A stretch of 64,000 nucleotides of DNA from Ridgeia piscesae (taxonomy: Eukaryota > Annelida > Polychaeta > Sabellida > Siboglinidae): NCBI GenBank assembly GCA_025642075.2, contig JAODUO010001179.1, positions 1 through 64,000 on the forward strand. Direction: 5' to 3'. The first letter of the stretch is position 1. The number at the start of each line of letters is the position of its first letter. The position numbers were made by a program, and so were the translations under genes. Of the stretch, positions 36,100 to 49,365 are shown one piece after another. Below the pieces are notes generated by a model. It was not told the origin of the DNA. It saw only the letters and a list, made by a program, of their open reading frames with translations, and searched no databases.

Positions 36100-37175
36100 A
36101 AATATAGATAAATATGTGTTTGTAAACATAATTGTGACAAGGTTTGCTAATTGTTATCAAACAGTGACAACAAATTTACTTGTTTTATTTACTTTTTTAA
36201 ATGTAGAATATATACTTTTTTAAGTATAGTGCGTAAAGGTCTTGCTGATATAGTGTTGCATCATGACTATTGTACAACAGGTGTACACGTAATAACATGT
36301 ACTTTGTGTTTAAAAACTACACTACAACCTCAAATGTTGTCATTATACAAATTGTGGTGTGTGTATACATATATTCTTAGAATTGCAATTGTACAGGAAA
36401 TGCTTATTTCAAAAAAATGACATACGACCCGAAAACATTGGCAGTTAGAATGTGATGTAGTTCAAGGTGTTTCATGATGGGCTGTGTTCAAATCGTTTGG
36501 AAGTATGCGTCCATATCTTCTAATAATCGGCTATTTTTCAAACATGTTGGTGGTCCAAATGCAAATATTACATGTAAAATGTTTGGAATCAAAAACATAA
36601 CCAGAGACGACGCCAAGATTGACAGTTAACCGCAACTCATGAGAAGAAGGTTCCAGTCAAGAAGGTTCCAGTCGATTCGATATAAGTCGCTGCGGACTAT
36701 CAGAATTTAGATTAGCTAGTACCTGCGAATCAGGGCACAGCTTAACAGTTCGCGCACACCTACCACAAGAAAGTTGCATGTCTCTATACTAGATGACCAA
36801 ATAAGGCCGATTTTACTACGCTCTACGTCAGAAATTTGCATTCCCATTCATAAGATCAGAATCTGGAAAGTGTGGTGGTATGAGTGGAAAGACTAATGAA
36901 TGGTTTATCCAATATATGTTACGCTATAATCAGTCAATCAGCTGAAATCTAACAAACAATGTTTTGTTGACGCGGGTTTCCCGCGGAGTAGATCAATGGT
37001 GTTACGCTCGATATCGCCACTCGAACACGTGAGCCAATAGGCTACGTAAATCTCGCGCTCGAGGAAGTCCATATTCTCCATGTTAACGTATAGGACTTTG
37101 TGTTGCTGTAATAATTGGACTCTCACCAAATAGTATTTTATAGTAATATTGGAACACTTTGCCGGTAACAGTGAT
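36100..37175. other. No gene seen (intron B5-D4)
   Basis: Includes a small direct duplication at about 36642-36671 (gaaggttccagtc twice). No exon recognised. A canonical C-type EGF exon was looked for and not found. Confidence 0.45.
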
Positions 37176-37179
37176 CATG

Positions 37180-37396
37180 GGGCGTATTCTATTTGCCTCT
37201 CAGACGTCACCGCGGACGTCAGCGGAGCGAAGTTTTTCATTCTTGTTGACGCGGAGAGGCCACGTGACCTCTCCTGGTTGCTATGCTGGTTGCTATGCGT
37301 CTCGAACGTCTCCGACCTTCTCCGAAGTCTATTTTTTTCACCGTCTCCGCATTTTCCGCGTCCGCTGACTCCGCGGACTGCAAATAGAATACGCCC
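37180..37396. mobile_element. GC-rich MITE with perfect 17-base terminal inverted repeats
   Basis: Starts gggcgtattctatttgc at 37180 and ends with its exact reverse complement at 37380-37396. The inner parts also pair: cgcggacgtcagcgga near 37210 against tccgctgactccgcg near 37365, so the whole 217 bases can fold into a long hairpin. It is much GC-richer than its surroundings and has no ORF of its own. It is a typical non-autonomous DNA transposon in form. No clear target-site duplication was seen by eye. Confidence 0.85.
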
Positions 37397-37790
37397 AAGG
37401 AAATCATACAGTGGTTGCCATGGCATCGGCGGCTAGTACTTGTGTTTGGCGGTCTTGATTAGTAATAAAGTATGTCAACTTTCGCGCAGTACAACCTGTT
37501 TTGGGGCAAATGTATGCATGTGTTATAATTATGTGCATTTAGGCAACTTGTCAGATATAAGTGGTTATCGAACTGTTATGAAACAGTACAGCAATGTAAA
37601 ATGGAAATCCCGTAAACGACACATACGGTCTAAATTCAAGTTTACTAACTGCGCTACGTAAATCGCCACTTCCAAATGTTCCTTGGAACTGACTTACCTC
37701 CTCTCACATACCGGTAAATAAAACACATTAAGTTTTAACATTGCAATTATATACTAATATCAATGAATTGATGCTTTTTTCCACACGTAG

Positions 37791-37895
37791 ATGTTTGCAA
37801 GTCAAGCCCTTGCAAAAATTCGAGTGTTTGCAAAGTTACCGAAACCGGCTACAGCTGCACTTGGCTCAGCAATTATAACCCTGCCTATCATGAAT
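37791..37895 (+). CDS. Exon D4: EGF-like domain lacking its last disulfide, short form
   Basis: A 35-codon exon, acceptor cacacgtag, donor gtaagt, phase 1/1. It reads VCKSSPCKNSSVCKVTET, GYSCTWLSN, YNPAYHE with four Cys, Trp at position five and His at six. It is the short form, like D2. It follows B5 without a canonical EGF exon between, which suggests that an A-B-C set was lost from here. Confidence 0.82.
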
Positions 37896-37999
37896 GTAAG
37901 TATTATTATTTTCTATTCATAGGCATTTATATTCATAGGTACCTACATACGGGTGTGCGCGGGTGAGTGTGTGTATGGGGGGGATGTGTGGATGTTGAT

Positions 38000-39090
38000 G
38001 TGAGTGCATACATGCGTGTGTTATGATAACTATAATATAGTTAATATTATTAAGAAACGATGCAAACTAAATCATTGCTCGATGTATGTTGTTTTTCTTC
38101 AAAAGGGTCGTTTTACTTATGCATGCCATTTGAGCAGGACTGGTGGATATTTAGACAGTCGACCATTTCGATTGTGTCTGATTAATGCAGAATGTTGACA
38201 CTTTTGATTACTAAATCGGGGTGCGTGTTATACATTTTCCAATGTATAGCTGTTTGTAATAGACTCGTCGTCGGCGTGATATGACAATCACGTATTCCAC
38301 CTCAGTAATGTAGACGACAAGCGTCATTCGCTCTGCCGTGACCGCTACACCAAAAAATGACAACGAAGAGAGCCACAAATGTGCGACATCGTAAATATTA
38401 CAAGTGAATTGTTAACACTGCTGCGTTCAAATGTCCATATCTATTTTTGTTTTCCGTTAATGTTAGGGTCCCAAAGCGCACCGCTTCAAATAATGTTATA
38501 GAATGAATGGCCACGTAATCTTTCACGTATTGCCTTTATCAAGTCGCGGGTAGACAAGGTCGCATATCTGCAACATCTCTCGAAGAGCAGCAACCAAGGG
38601 AAGACTATCACAAATTATTGAAAATGGTTTGACTTGTTCATTGGCGTAGAATGTATGAGTGAATCATTTCAAGCTTCCGGCTCAACATGCCACGCTCAGT
38701 GGATTGAGAAATACATTTGAAGATGTACCTTTTTATAATTTCATTCAAACTGCCACCACAAAAAGACAGGAACAAAACCGATGTGGTTATAATATGTCTC
38801 TACTTGAGGCTAACCATTGTCCGCGGTCTGCAGATCACGAATGAATTACAAGACACCAAGTGTATTATAATAATAATACATAGTAAAAATATTTATATAG
38901 TATAAATCAAAGTTACCTTGTTCGAAGGCGCTGTTATAACATATCATAAAAATAAACTAAAAGTTATCAATCATAAAAACATAGCTTCAAATCATCGTCG
39001 AAATAAATTATCATTACAAATACACATTCTTATAAATAATAATAATAATAATGTTATGAATGTAAAAGTACTAAAAGGAGCTCAGAATAA
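38000..39090. other. No gene seen (intron D4-A6)
   Basis: No recognised exon or element. A short (AAT)n lies at 39037-39051 near the end of the next LINE. Confidence 0.4.
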
Positions 39091-39094
39091 TAAA

Positions 39095-40735
39095 TAAATA
39101 AGTAAATAAAAAAAAAAAAGTTTTAAGGAGTCTTTTGAACTAGTATAATGAATCACATGTTCGCATATTGCATGGTAGATCGTTCCGTAAGTGAGGAGCA
39201 GCGATGCAGAACGCTTAGTCACCGAACTGGCGCAGATGTGCCCCGTGTACAACCAGTAGGGACTCTGATGACGATCGCAATGTTCTGCTTGGCTGGTAGA
39301 ACTCGAGGAGATCGGAGAGGGAGAGGTAGCTAGGCGCAAGTCGATGAGTGGCTTTGTACGTTTTTAGTATTATCTTGAATTGAATACGATATCGCACGGG
39401 GAGTCAATGGAGAGTCTCTAAAATTGGTGTTACGTGGTCGTAACGACTGGCTTTCACCACAGCTCGAGCTGCTGCATTTCGTACCCTCTGCAGCATGTCT
39501 AATAATAGGGCCGGTAAGCCGTAGAGGAGGCTGTTTCCGTAGTCAAGTCGCGAGATAACGAGGGTGTGGACCAATAGTTCAGTAGCATGCTGTGTCTGGC
39601 AATCATATGTAGATGGCAGTAAGCTGCCTGGAACAACTTCGACACTTGGGATTTCATATTGAACGCACTGTAAAACATAACTCCCAGGTTACGAGCGATG
39701 GTAGTTGGTTCGAGGATGCTGTCACCAATTACAAAATCACTCAGGTTGTGCTTGCAAGCCGAACTTGGTGTGGTGATCATAAGTACTTCAGTCTTGCTGT
39801 CATTAAGCTGAAGCCGATGATGAATTATACATGCTTTAAATGTTTCAACACATGCTTGTATGCGTGCAAGTGCAATGGTCTCGAAGTTGGGGTCCTTGAT
39901 CTTAAATGAAACATGTAGTTGAGAGTCACCAGCAAAGAGATAGAAGTCAAGACGGTGCCGCCTAATTATTTGCCCGATGAGTCCCGTGTAGAGTGTGAAC
40001 GAAACTGGGCCAAGACCAGACCCATGTGGCACTCCCTGGAGCAGCTCCAATGGGTCTGACTTGGTTTGGCCTATGCAGACAGTCTGAATCATTGCAGATA
40101 AGTATGATTCAAACCGCTGATGCGCAACGTCAGTGACACCTGTCCGCTGCATGCAAGCTAAGAGCGTATTGTCTACAGTGTCAAAGGCCGCTGACAGATC
40201 GAGTAGTACCAGCACGACAACTCTCTTGTTGTCCAGGGCCATCAGGTGTCCATTCTGGATTCTCGTCAGCACTGAATTTGCTGGCAAGTTGGTCCTTTGG
40301 ACGCAAGCAGACAGGCCAGCTTCTAGTTTGATCAACCGGGCGTTCACAATATTGTATAACTGCCTAATGTCGCATGCAGCTTCTGTAATTTTTGCAGAGT
40401 AATGTGCATATTTAGCGGATGCGATGAGTAGATTGACGTGACGTATCTGCACTTTGAAGGGGTCACGGTGAATTGTGAACCGTGACTGTCTCCAGCTTCT
40501 CACCAACTGCCTTCTCTTTTGCTTAGCCATCTTGACGTCACCATTGAGCCAGGGAACTTTGGGTCGGATCGTGATTGTTCGTGTCAGAAATGGGGCATGC
40601 TTGTCTAACAGAGTTGACAGGGTAGTGTGACATTGTTCGAAGAGACTGAGTGGTGACGTGACAGCGTCAAGGCACAAAGTAAATGTCGTGATATCACTGC
40701 GAAGCATATGTTTGTCTATGTGTCGGAGGGGCTGA
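39095..40735 (-). mobile_element. L2/CR1-like LINE with internally deleted RT, minus strand
   Basis: A 402-codon minus ORF (40707-39499) starts in the post-endonuclease linker (VPWLNGDVKMAKQKRRQLVRSW). It jumps after YNIVNARLIKLEAG to VLLDLSAAFDTVD, so the N-terminal RT motifs are missing in frame. It then has LLQGVPHGSGLGPVSFTLYT. The catalytic YADD box reads FAGDSQLH, with the first Asp changed to Gly. After the ORF, other frames give LETLHWLPVRYRIQFKIILK, RLAPSYLSLSDLL and FKRLLKTFFF, the usual C-terminus. The copy is inactive. The deletion without frame loss is unusual and makes it look like a long real gene. Confidence 0.85.
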
Positions 40736-40754
40736 GGTGTTCACAGATGTAGAC

Positions 40755-42480
<1,726 letters not shown>

Positions 42481-44390
42481 TGGTATATTTCGTTGCTTGT
42501 GGGCACTTACACGGCAGCCCTGTTCGATGAATAGTTAGAATGCCACCCCTGCGTCGCACGCTGCTGTCTACGTAGCATTGTTCAGACGGGTGTCTCTGCT
42601 GGGAGTAGGCGGTGTAAACATTCTGCCGTGAATTTGATCATGCGTGATGGGTACACAGTTCTGGCAACAATGGTTGCGAATGACCGCATATGCATGTCAA
42701 TTTTCACTCAGGTGCAGGCAGAACATTTAAAATGTCATTTATTCACGAATAGGCGTAAACACTTGCCGTGAGATGAGGTCTATCGTAGACTCGATGCTTT
42801 CATAAATGATATGTAAAATTGTTAAACAGTAGACTCTGTAAAACTGGTAAAATCTACAAAATTCCGGAAATCAGTAACTGGTGCAGCAAAAAGGCGCGCA
42901 CAGACACTACAGTATCAGATGTATTGTCATTGTCTTGATGGAAGGAGGAAAAACGAAATATCAAAATGTTGCAGAGATGAAACATTTCTTTCATGGGAAA
43001 CCACCACTCCAGCAAAGGCAACGCTAATGTTTTAAGTGCAGGACCTTATTCAGCTATACGGCGTTCCAGACGAATATTCTTATTCTAGCAAGGATACTAA
43101 ATACTAGATTTAGTTTATCCTAACAAACTGTGTCTTGTATCAATTTTAATAACTACTAACATGTTAAGTACATTTCACTTAAATATCGAGGTATGAAATA
43201 CCTTTCTAGAGAAATGCTGTGTTGTTGTTTTGGCCTACACTGAAGTGTATGTTTGTGTGTGTGTGTTTTTATGCGTGTTGTATATGTGTACGTGTGTGTG
43301 TGTGCGTACGCATGTTAGCTGTTTACTCTGAAATGTGCTTCGGACTGTGACCAACTTCAACAATGCGTCGATCGGAAGTCCAAACTAACAACACCAACGT
43401 ATACGTCGTTATGCTCGAATCAATTTCCTACATCGTCAGTCTCTAATAGTATGGAGATATGCTATTCTAGCATCATTTAATCTATTTTGACATTTCTTGT
43501 GTGCAATTTTGATAGTTTGAGTACGTAGAATTTAGGCAGATTGAACAACATTGTTCACAGGGAACGTAATGTGGTGGGAGCGACATAGTCTGGAGTGTGT
43601 CAGCTGTACGAGACGAAACCTAAGAGACAAAGTTTACAAATCCTGAATGACTTTATTCCAGTGAAACGAAGACATTGAACATTATTGTCTCTAGGTTAAT
43701 CATTTAAAGTTAGTAATAATCCTAAAGTAATCTTAAACTGAACCACATCCTGATTTTATTATCGGGTCCGTTCATTATTATGTCATAATTTTAGTAGTGT
43801 ATAATGTTTATAGTATAATGATTATGTTATATACTGATTGTGCAGACATTGCATTATTTATTAATTACAAGATGCCTTACATTACGTTTCTATGAAAGAA
43901 CATTGTCTTGCGGTATATACATAAACTAATAATTGCACAGGTAGTCGGTGTGAAAAAATATGACTAATTCCACACAGTCAACCGCTTCACCCATATATCC
44001 CATATATAACCATGTTTATATTGGTGGCGATGAAGAAGTGAAACAATATACAGTCATTTATGATTAAATTAAATACAACAACACAGTATACATCACAGTC
44101 ACAACACTATAAACATTGTAAATCTATCCCAATCACGTAATTTTAAATATGCCTAAATATTATTCAGTTTGATGATACTTTAGGATTGGTCAATACTGTT
44201 AAGACAGACGGACAGCACTATTCTAAAAAAAAGTGGTAAGGCGTATCGTGCTTGCTGGAATTTGGGAACATTCAGTCCTAGGCTTGTTGTGCCCGTTGAT
44301 TAATCCATCACAGTGTTTTCGCCAAGCACATTCCTATTGCATATTGATGAATACATATTATATCGTTACACAATGTATCGCCCAAGCTTT
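42481..44390. other. No gene seen (intron D4-A6)
   Basis: Contains an impure GT tract at about 43250-43305. No exon was recognised. Confidence 0.45.
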
Positions 44391-45125
44391 TCACGGCAGC
44401 ACTCTAAAGCATATTATGACGACTGACTTGAGAAACCAGAGGCTTGAAGATAGACGGTGAATATCACAGTCTTCTTCGCTTCCCAGACGACATACTCATA
44501 TGCGCTAATACACCACATGAGCTACAACAAAAGCTACAGGAATTAGCTGATTAAAGTGAAAATCATGGTCTGAAAAAGAACAAGTCGAAGATAAATGTGA
44601 TGATGGAAAACGACACACTAACATCACCCAGATCGAGATCGTTGAAAGCTACATCTACCTGGGTAACATTGGAACATGAGTGACGAGACACGTCTACAAC
44701 TCATGCGTACTTTCAGGAATGACATACGGCGCGGAAACATGGGCACTCACCACCCAAGCAAAGAAGAAGCTAGCAGCAGCACAAACAAAGATGGAAAGGA
44801 GTATGTAAACATACATACCGGGACAGAAAAACAAACATCTGGGTAATAGAAAAGACAAAGGTCACAGACGTGAAGGAACAAATCAGAAGTCGGAAGTGGA
44901 CCTGGGCAGAGCAGGGCATGTCAGCAGAATACGAATAACTGATGGACTATGTATCACCACATGGAAACCCTACTAAAAAAACCCAGAGGAAGACCGGTGA
45001 GTCGTTGGAGAGACGAAGTAGACCGAAGGGTACCATATAGCAGAGGATAGCGCTAGATAAGCAGATGTGGAAGCAGCATGCTGAGGCCTTCGCCCAACCA
45101 CGGGACACTACGGCTGCACAATGAT
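44390..45125 (+). mobile_element. RTE-like LINE, 3' half, plus strand
   Basis: Blocks in order: cttgaagatagacgg, gacgacatactcatatgcgct, aagaacaagtcgaag, then broken frames for GMTYGAETWALTTQAKKKLA, KTNIWVIEKTKVTDVKEQIR and RPVSRWRDEVDR. It ends KQMWKQHAEAFAQPRDTTAAQ and an ATGATG tail. The same element family as the pieces at 0.8, 5.3, 8.7 and 31.5 kb. Several stops and frame changes. Confidence 0.85.
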
Positions 45126-45269
45126 GATGTTGATGACAACATTTAATTACAAGAAGTTAAATAGTGTTTATTTGTGTATGTAAATGTCACATAACATTAA
45201 CACTATTCTTAACCCTTTACATTTCACTTTCATCAATACAGGACGAATATAGACGGTAAATAAATATTA

Positions 45270-45316
45270 TATATATCAATATATATATATAATATTATAT
45301 AACAATATATAATAAT

Positions 45317-45380
<64 letters not shown>
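45270..45380. repeat. (TA)n-rich tract
   Basis: Imperfect TA/AAT repeats followed by a pyrimidine-rich stretch (CTCCCTCCTTTCC) like that before A1 and A4. Confidence 0.92.
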
Positions 45381-45382
<2 letters not shown>

Positions 45383-45545
45383 TATATGTTTTAATGTGTT
45401 TTTTTTTATCGCTCCCCCTTCTCTCTCCTCCCTCCTTTCCTCCATATCTCCCTCCCGTTCTTCCTTCGATACCTAAGTACGTATTTAGGTACCCACATAC
45501 CTACGTACATTCATACTATCAATGATACTATTCTGCTATCGACAG

Positions 45546-45761
45546 ATATTGGGAAAAACATCGCATTTGAAGGTGTTGCTACACAATCTTCTAATTATAA
45601 AGACTTCTCTCCCGAATTGGCCATAGATGGAAATATGCACAACCATTTGGACCAACACAGCTGCTCCCATACGGTAGACGACTACGAAGCTTGGTGGAAA
45701 GTCACGTTCAAGTATGACATCCTTGTGAGAGAAGTTATCATAGTAAATCGTCTGGATACAT
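45546..45761 (+). CDS. Exon A6: N-terminal half of F-type lectin domain, unit 6 (complete motif)
   Basis: A 72-codon exon, acceptor tgctatcgacag, donor gtaagt, phase 1/1. It reads DIGKNIAFEGVATQSSNY, ELAIDGNMHN, HSCSHTVDDYEAWWKVTF and REVIIVNRLDT. His is 26 residues before Arg, and with B6 the motif continues TSEER, so HX26RXDX4R is complete. It resembles A4 most. The start DIGKN recalls DVGKN of A3. The 90 bases upstream match those before A1 and A4. Its partner B6 is 9.2 kb away because of inserted elements; other A-B introns are 0.4-2.9 kb. Confidence 0.85.
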
Positions 45762-46134
45762 GTAAGTTGTGAAACGATGAAATAGTTTTCAATTATCAAC
45801 AGCTTATCCCATGCACTTATGGGTCATTCCGTGTAAACGCAACCGTTGAAGCGGACCTCATGTCTCACTTGATTGATAGAATTAGCTTGTTGAAAGCATT
45901 TGTAAAGATAAGCAAGAATCCGAAATGTGAACGGTCTCGCTTAAATAGTATTCAAGTAACGATAATCTGAAATATGGGACTTTTTCGAAGGCTTCATCAA
46001 CATAAATGAAATTATTCGCATTTGACAGAAAAAATCCCTTGCATCACGTATCCTGTGTCAATTATTTATTATTTAAACATGAATAAAATTGGTGATTAAT
46101 GCACAGCAAATAAAGTTTACTTGGATTTTGAACA

Positions 46135-46136
<2 letters not shown>

Positions 46137-46203
<67 letters not shown>

Positions 46204-46219
46204 TATATATATATATATT
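46137..46219. repeat. (TA)n microsatellite
   Basis: About 80 bases of TA with one slip, ending 10 bases before the first MITE. Confidence 0.95.
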
Positions 46220-46228
46220 AAAACCTGA

Positions 46229-46409
46229 TTTCAACAACAGCCCAACTCCATTTTGGGGGTATTGAATTAGGTACGCCACAGTGACCAGCTGCCTAGTTGT
46301 CTGATATGAAAAACTGCCCTATTCCATTGTAGACGGCGCTGTGGTGACGTCCGCAAAAAAGTCTGATTTCAACAACAGCCCAAATCCGTGGAGTTATGCT
46401 GTTGTTGAA
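46229..46409. mobile_element. MITE with ttcaacaacagc termini, copy 1
   Basis: The left end ttcaacaacagcccaactcc (46229) pairs with the right end ggagttatgctgttgttgaa (46390-46409) at 18 of 20 positions. A third direct copy of the terminus lies inside at 46368. No ORF. Both this and the copy at 47738 sit next to (TA)n tracts, suggesting a TA-type target. Confidence 0.75.
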
Positions 46410-47039
46410 GTCATACTGCGGAAATCACTAGACCACTAGACGGCACACATAAAGTTATTCTGCGAAAGTAAACGATCCGCCATTTTATCGCACTGTGTTC
46501 TAACGCGCAATGGATGGTGATGAAGTAGTTGGGGAAATGTTGGAATAAAGGTGAATGGGGACGGAACAAAAGACGCAAACTACGTGCAGAGGGCAAGGCA
46601 TACACCAATTCACGGGAAAAGGTGATACCACCACGAAAAACGGGAAACAAGTGCAGGTAAATCACATCGCATCGGCCTCAGTCACACTCGTTCACATACA
46701 CATAGGCATAGCCATAGTAATACACATAGACCGCGATAATCATGGACGTAGACATTGGTGTATAACTGTATATATAGATATAATAGACAAGTCATAGCCA
46801 TAGGATAGGTATATATAAGCTTAGCCGCAACCACAGGCACGGTCATGATTATAAATCTGACGGCTTTTGGGGTTAGTGCGATTAATTTGACAGAATTACT
46901 GAGCGCATAATTAATTCATTCATTAAATAAATATGTTAAAAATAGCCTTTAATATATAAAGCCGATGTAGATCTGCATTGGAAATAATAATTATACACTA
47001 CTGCAGGAATGTGGGGTGTTCATTTGCTAATTTAATGTC

Positions 47040-47642
47040 TGCATTTTATTACTTTTAGGTGCATGGAAAAAAGGGTATCGACGAGTCATACATCTCTGCA
47101 GCGATGAAGACTGTGATTCTGGATCGCTTTAATTCCGCAGGAGATACAAAAAACAAGATCTACTGCTTGCTGCTGGCATAAAAGCCTGTGAAATAAAAAG
47201 GCTAATACAAGTCAAAGAAATCTCAAACATCAGGAGAGCCCACCAATATTCTTACGCGACAAGGACAGGCACAGACGCAACTTACGTGTGCCGAGAAGCA
47301 TATGCCAGTCTGCATGGTGTGGGCACTTTTCGGATTAGAAGAATAGCAAAAGCTGTTGGTGCCAGTGTGGTGCCTCAGGACAAACGAGGATGCCACAACA
47401 ATAGACCCCGTGCTATAAGCGACGAGACAAAAATGAAGATTGATGTGCATATTCGTCAGTAACCTTATTCGTCAGTAAATGTATGTGGAAAAAGAATTTC
47501 CCGAGGCATACAAACAGATAGCAGAAAACAATCTACAGCCTGAGAAGATATATTATGTAGTCAGTTATGAATACTACTTTAGGTATTTTAAGGAAAATTT
47601 CAACTATGGCTTTGGACAACCAAGAACAGACGTCTGTGGAAA
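47040..47642 (+). pseudogene. Transposon-type ORF remnant, uncharacterised invertebrate family
   Basis: The frame from about 47234 gives YATRTGTDATYVCREAYASL, HGVGTFRIRRIAKAVG, VPQDKRGCHNNRPRAISDE and a stop after VHIRQ. The next frame from 47479 gives EKEFPEAYKQ and YYFRYFKENFNYGFGQPRTD, ending VCGKC just before a TA tract. The pattern of a C-x-AF-LHG block, then KD-RG-HNNRP, then FN-F--PR-D-C--C recurs in a high-copy protein family of arthropods and other invertebrates thought to be transposon-borne. Its function is not established. The ORF is broken by at least one stop and by the microsatellite. Confidence 0.55.
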
Positions 47643-47649
47643 GTGTAAT

Positions 47650-47656
47650 ATACATA

Positions 47657-47726
<70 letters not shown>
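47650..47726. repeat. (TA)n microsatellite
   Basis: About 60 bases of TA that interrupt the transposon-type ORF remnant. Confidence 0.95.
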
Positions 47727-47737
47727 GAATACCTGAA

Positions 47738-47944
47738 TTCAACAACAGCCCAATTCCGTCGACTCCCATTTTGTGTAGGATATAAAAACTATTTCTCACC
47801 GAGATCCAATCCTCAAGCAACATCAAGTTTTCAGTGGTTGTTAATGATAATAGTGTGCATAATGTGACAATGTTGTATGTATGCAGGCGTCATAGTTCAG
47901 GGTCTGGAGAGGGTTAAAGATCACGGAATTGGGCTGTTGTTGAA
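47738..47944. mobile_element. MITE with perfect 22-base terminal inverted repeats, copy 2
   Basis: The left end begins ttcaacaacagcccaa at 47738. The right end, 47923-47944, is its exact reverse complement over 22 bases. The element is 207 bases with no ORF. The termini are the same family as the copy at 46229. Confidence 0.85.
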
Positions 47945-48004
47945 ATAAGATACTTTATTTTTGTTTGGGTATAAGTTTGTGGTGCCTGTTTGTTGAAAAA
48001 GACA

Positions 48005-48084
48005 CATATATGCTCGCACGCACGCACGCACGCACACACGCACACGCACACACACACGCACACACACACACAACACATATATAT

Positions 48085-48174
<90 letters not shown>

Positions 48175-48180
48175 ATATAG
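48005..48180. repeat. (CGCA)n(CA)n(TA)n compound microsatellite
   Basis: CGCA and CA units to about 48074, then about 100 bases of TA with two slips. Confidence 0.97.
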
Positions 48181-48239
48181 ACTAATTTATGCAATAAGGA
48201 CATGATATACAAGATTGCTAGCGAGAAATTGAAATGATT

Positions 48240-48420
48240 TAGTACCTATATGGAAAACCTGTGTGACGATGATTTCATATTTTCTGATGTATTAGTTTTT
48301 TTATGATAAACTATGTGTGGTCGGTCACCCCTTCAATAATATACAAAAGTTACGGCGGAAATGGGAAAGTTATTAAAATGAACGATTTCTTCTATTTGTT
48401 GAAAATAAAATATAAAGTAT
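48240..48420. repeat. Dispersed repeat related to 9.1-9.9 kb
   Basis: ctatgtgtggtcggtcaccc, then cttcaataat and agttacggcggaaatgggaaa match 9550-9605. Non-coding. Confidence 0.6.
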
Positions 48421-48429
48421 AATTAAAAG

Positions 48430-49365
48430 GGCAATAGGCAATGCAACTCCATAATAATCATGACACAATGAAACCCTATGCACCTCCTAGTATGCACGCC
48501 AGAACGACCGTCCACATTCGACCGCAGACTGCTCAAACTCATACATTTCTACACACACATAAATAGTTATTACAACAAAGATCTGATTCGTTGAAATATG
48601 ATCCCACTATTACTACTATCACCAGAACCATACAAAAATGAATGAATCCAAACAATCTACCTACCAAATGCAAACAATCATTCAGACATATCTATCGGGA
48701 AATGTATGCAATTTTATACATCTTTCACGAGAAAATGTAAATAGTGTGTTTTAAAAGTTTCTATACTATTCGCATTTTTATACATTTCGGGATAATATTA
48801 TAAAGTTTCGCACCTATTTAAGCAAATGTGCGCTGGCCTAAAGATATGTTGTATGGCTTAACATGAATAGTTGTGCAGCTGCTGGTGCGATGATCGTGAA
48901 CACTGTTGTTTAACATGAACAGATCAGTGAGGTAGTAGCCAGGAGCGTGCCCATGCAAGATAGTATACATTACTACGGAAGTGGCTCACTCTCACGAAAA
49001 CTGTATGCAATCAACTGTGGGTGCAGTGAAATCTAAATAAACATAGTTTGGTAAAATATATTTGTGTAACTTACACATTTTGAAAATGACAATGGGCTAC
49101 ATAATGACACATAACAGGTTAGAAGAGTGGATGTAGTGTTTGTTTTGTGCTGTGGTGGTTTTTTTTTAAAATAAAAGATCGCTGTTTTCGTCGGCCATTT
49201 GTGAATTGCAATCACGTCAGCATTTTAAGTCGCCATTAATACTAAAATTACACAAATCATTTGTTTAAAAGTAGCCATAATGCAAGAAGCATAGCTGCTA
49301 AAAAGTGTGATCGTGTTCAATGACGCTAAATAGCATTACTGCTAAACAAATCGAGAAAAAATATA
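48430..49365. other. No gene seen (intron A6-B6)
   Basis: No exon or element recognised. Confidence 0.4.

Larger units (their letters stand above)
46229..47944 (+). mobile_element. Candidate DNA transposon bounded by ttcaacaacagc inverted repeats
   Basis: The outermost left terminus (46229) and outermost right terminus (47924-47944, inverted) enclose a broken transposon-type ORF at 47050-47640. They match over most of the first 20 bases, so the whole 1.7 kb may be one decayed DNA transposon. The alternative is two separate MITEs flanking an unrelated fragment. I lean to a related family because the termini are the same, but this is inference. Confidence 0.5.
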
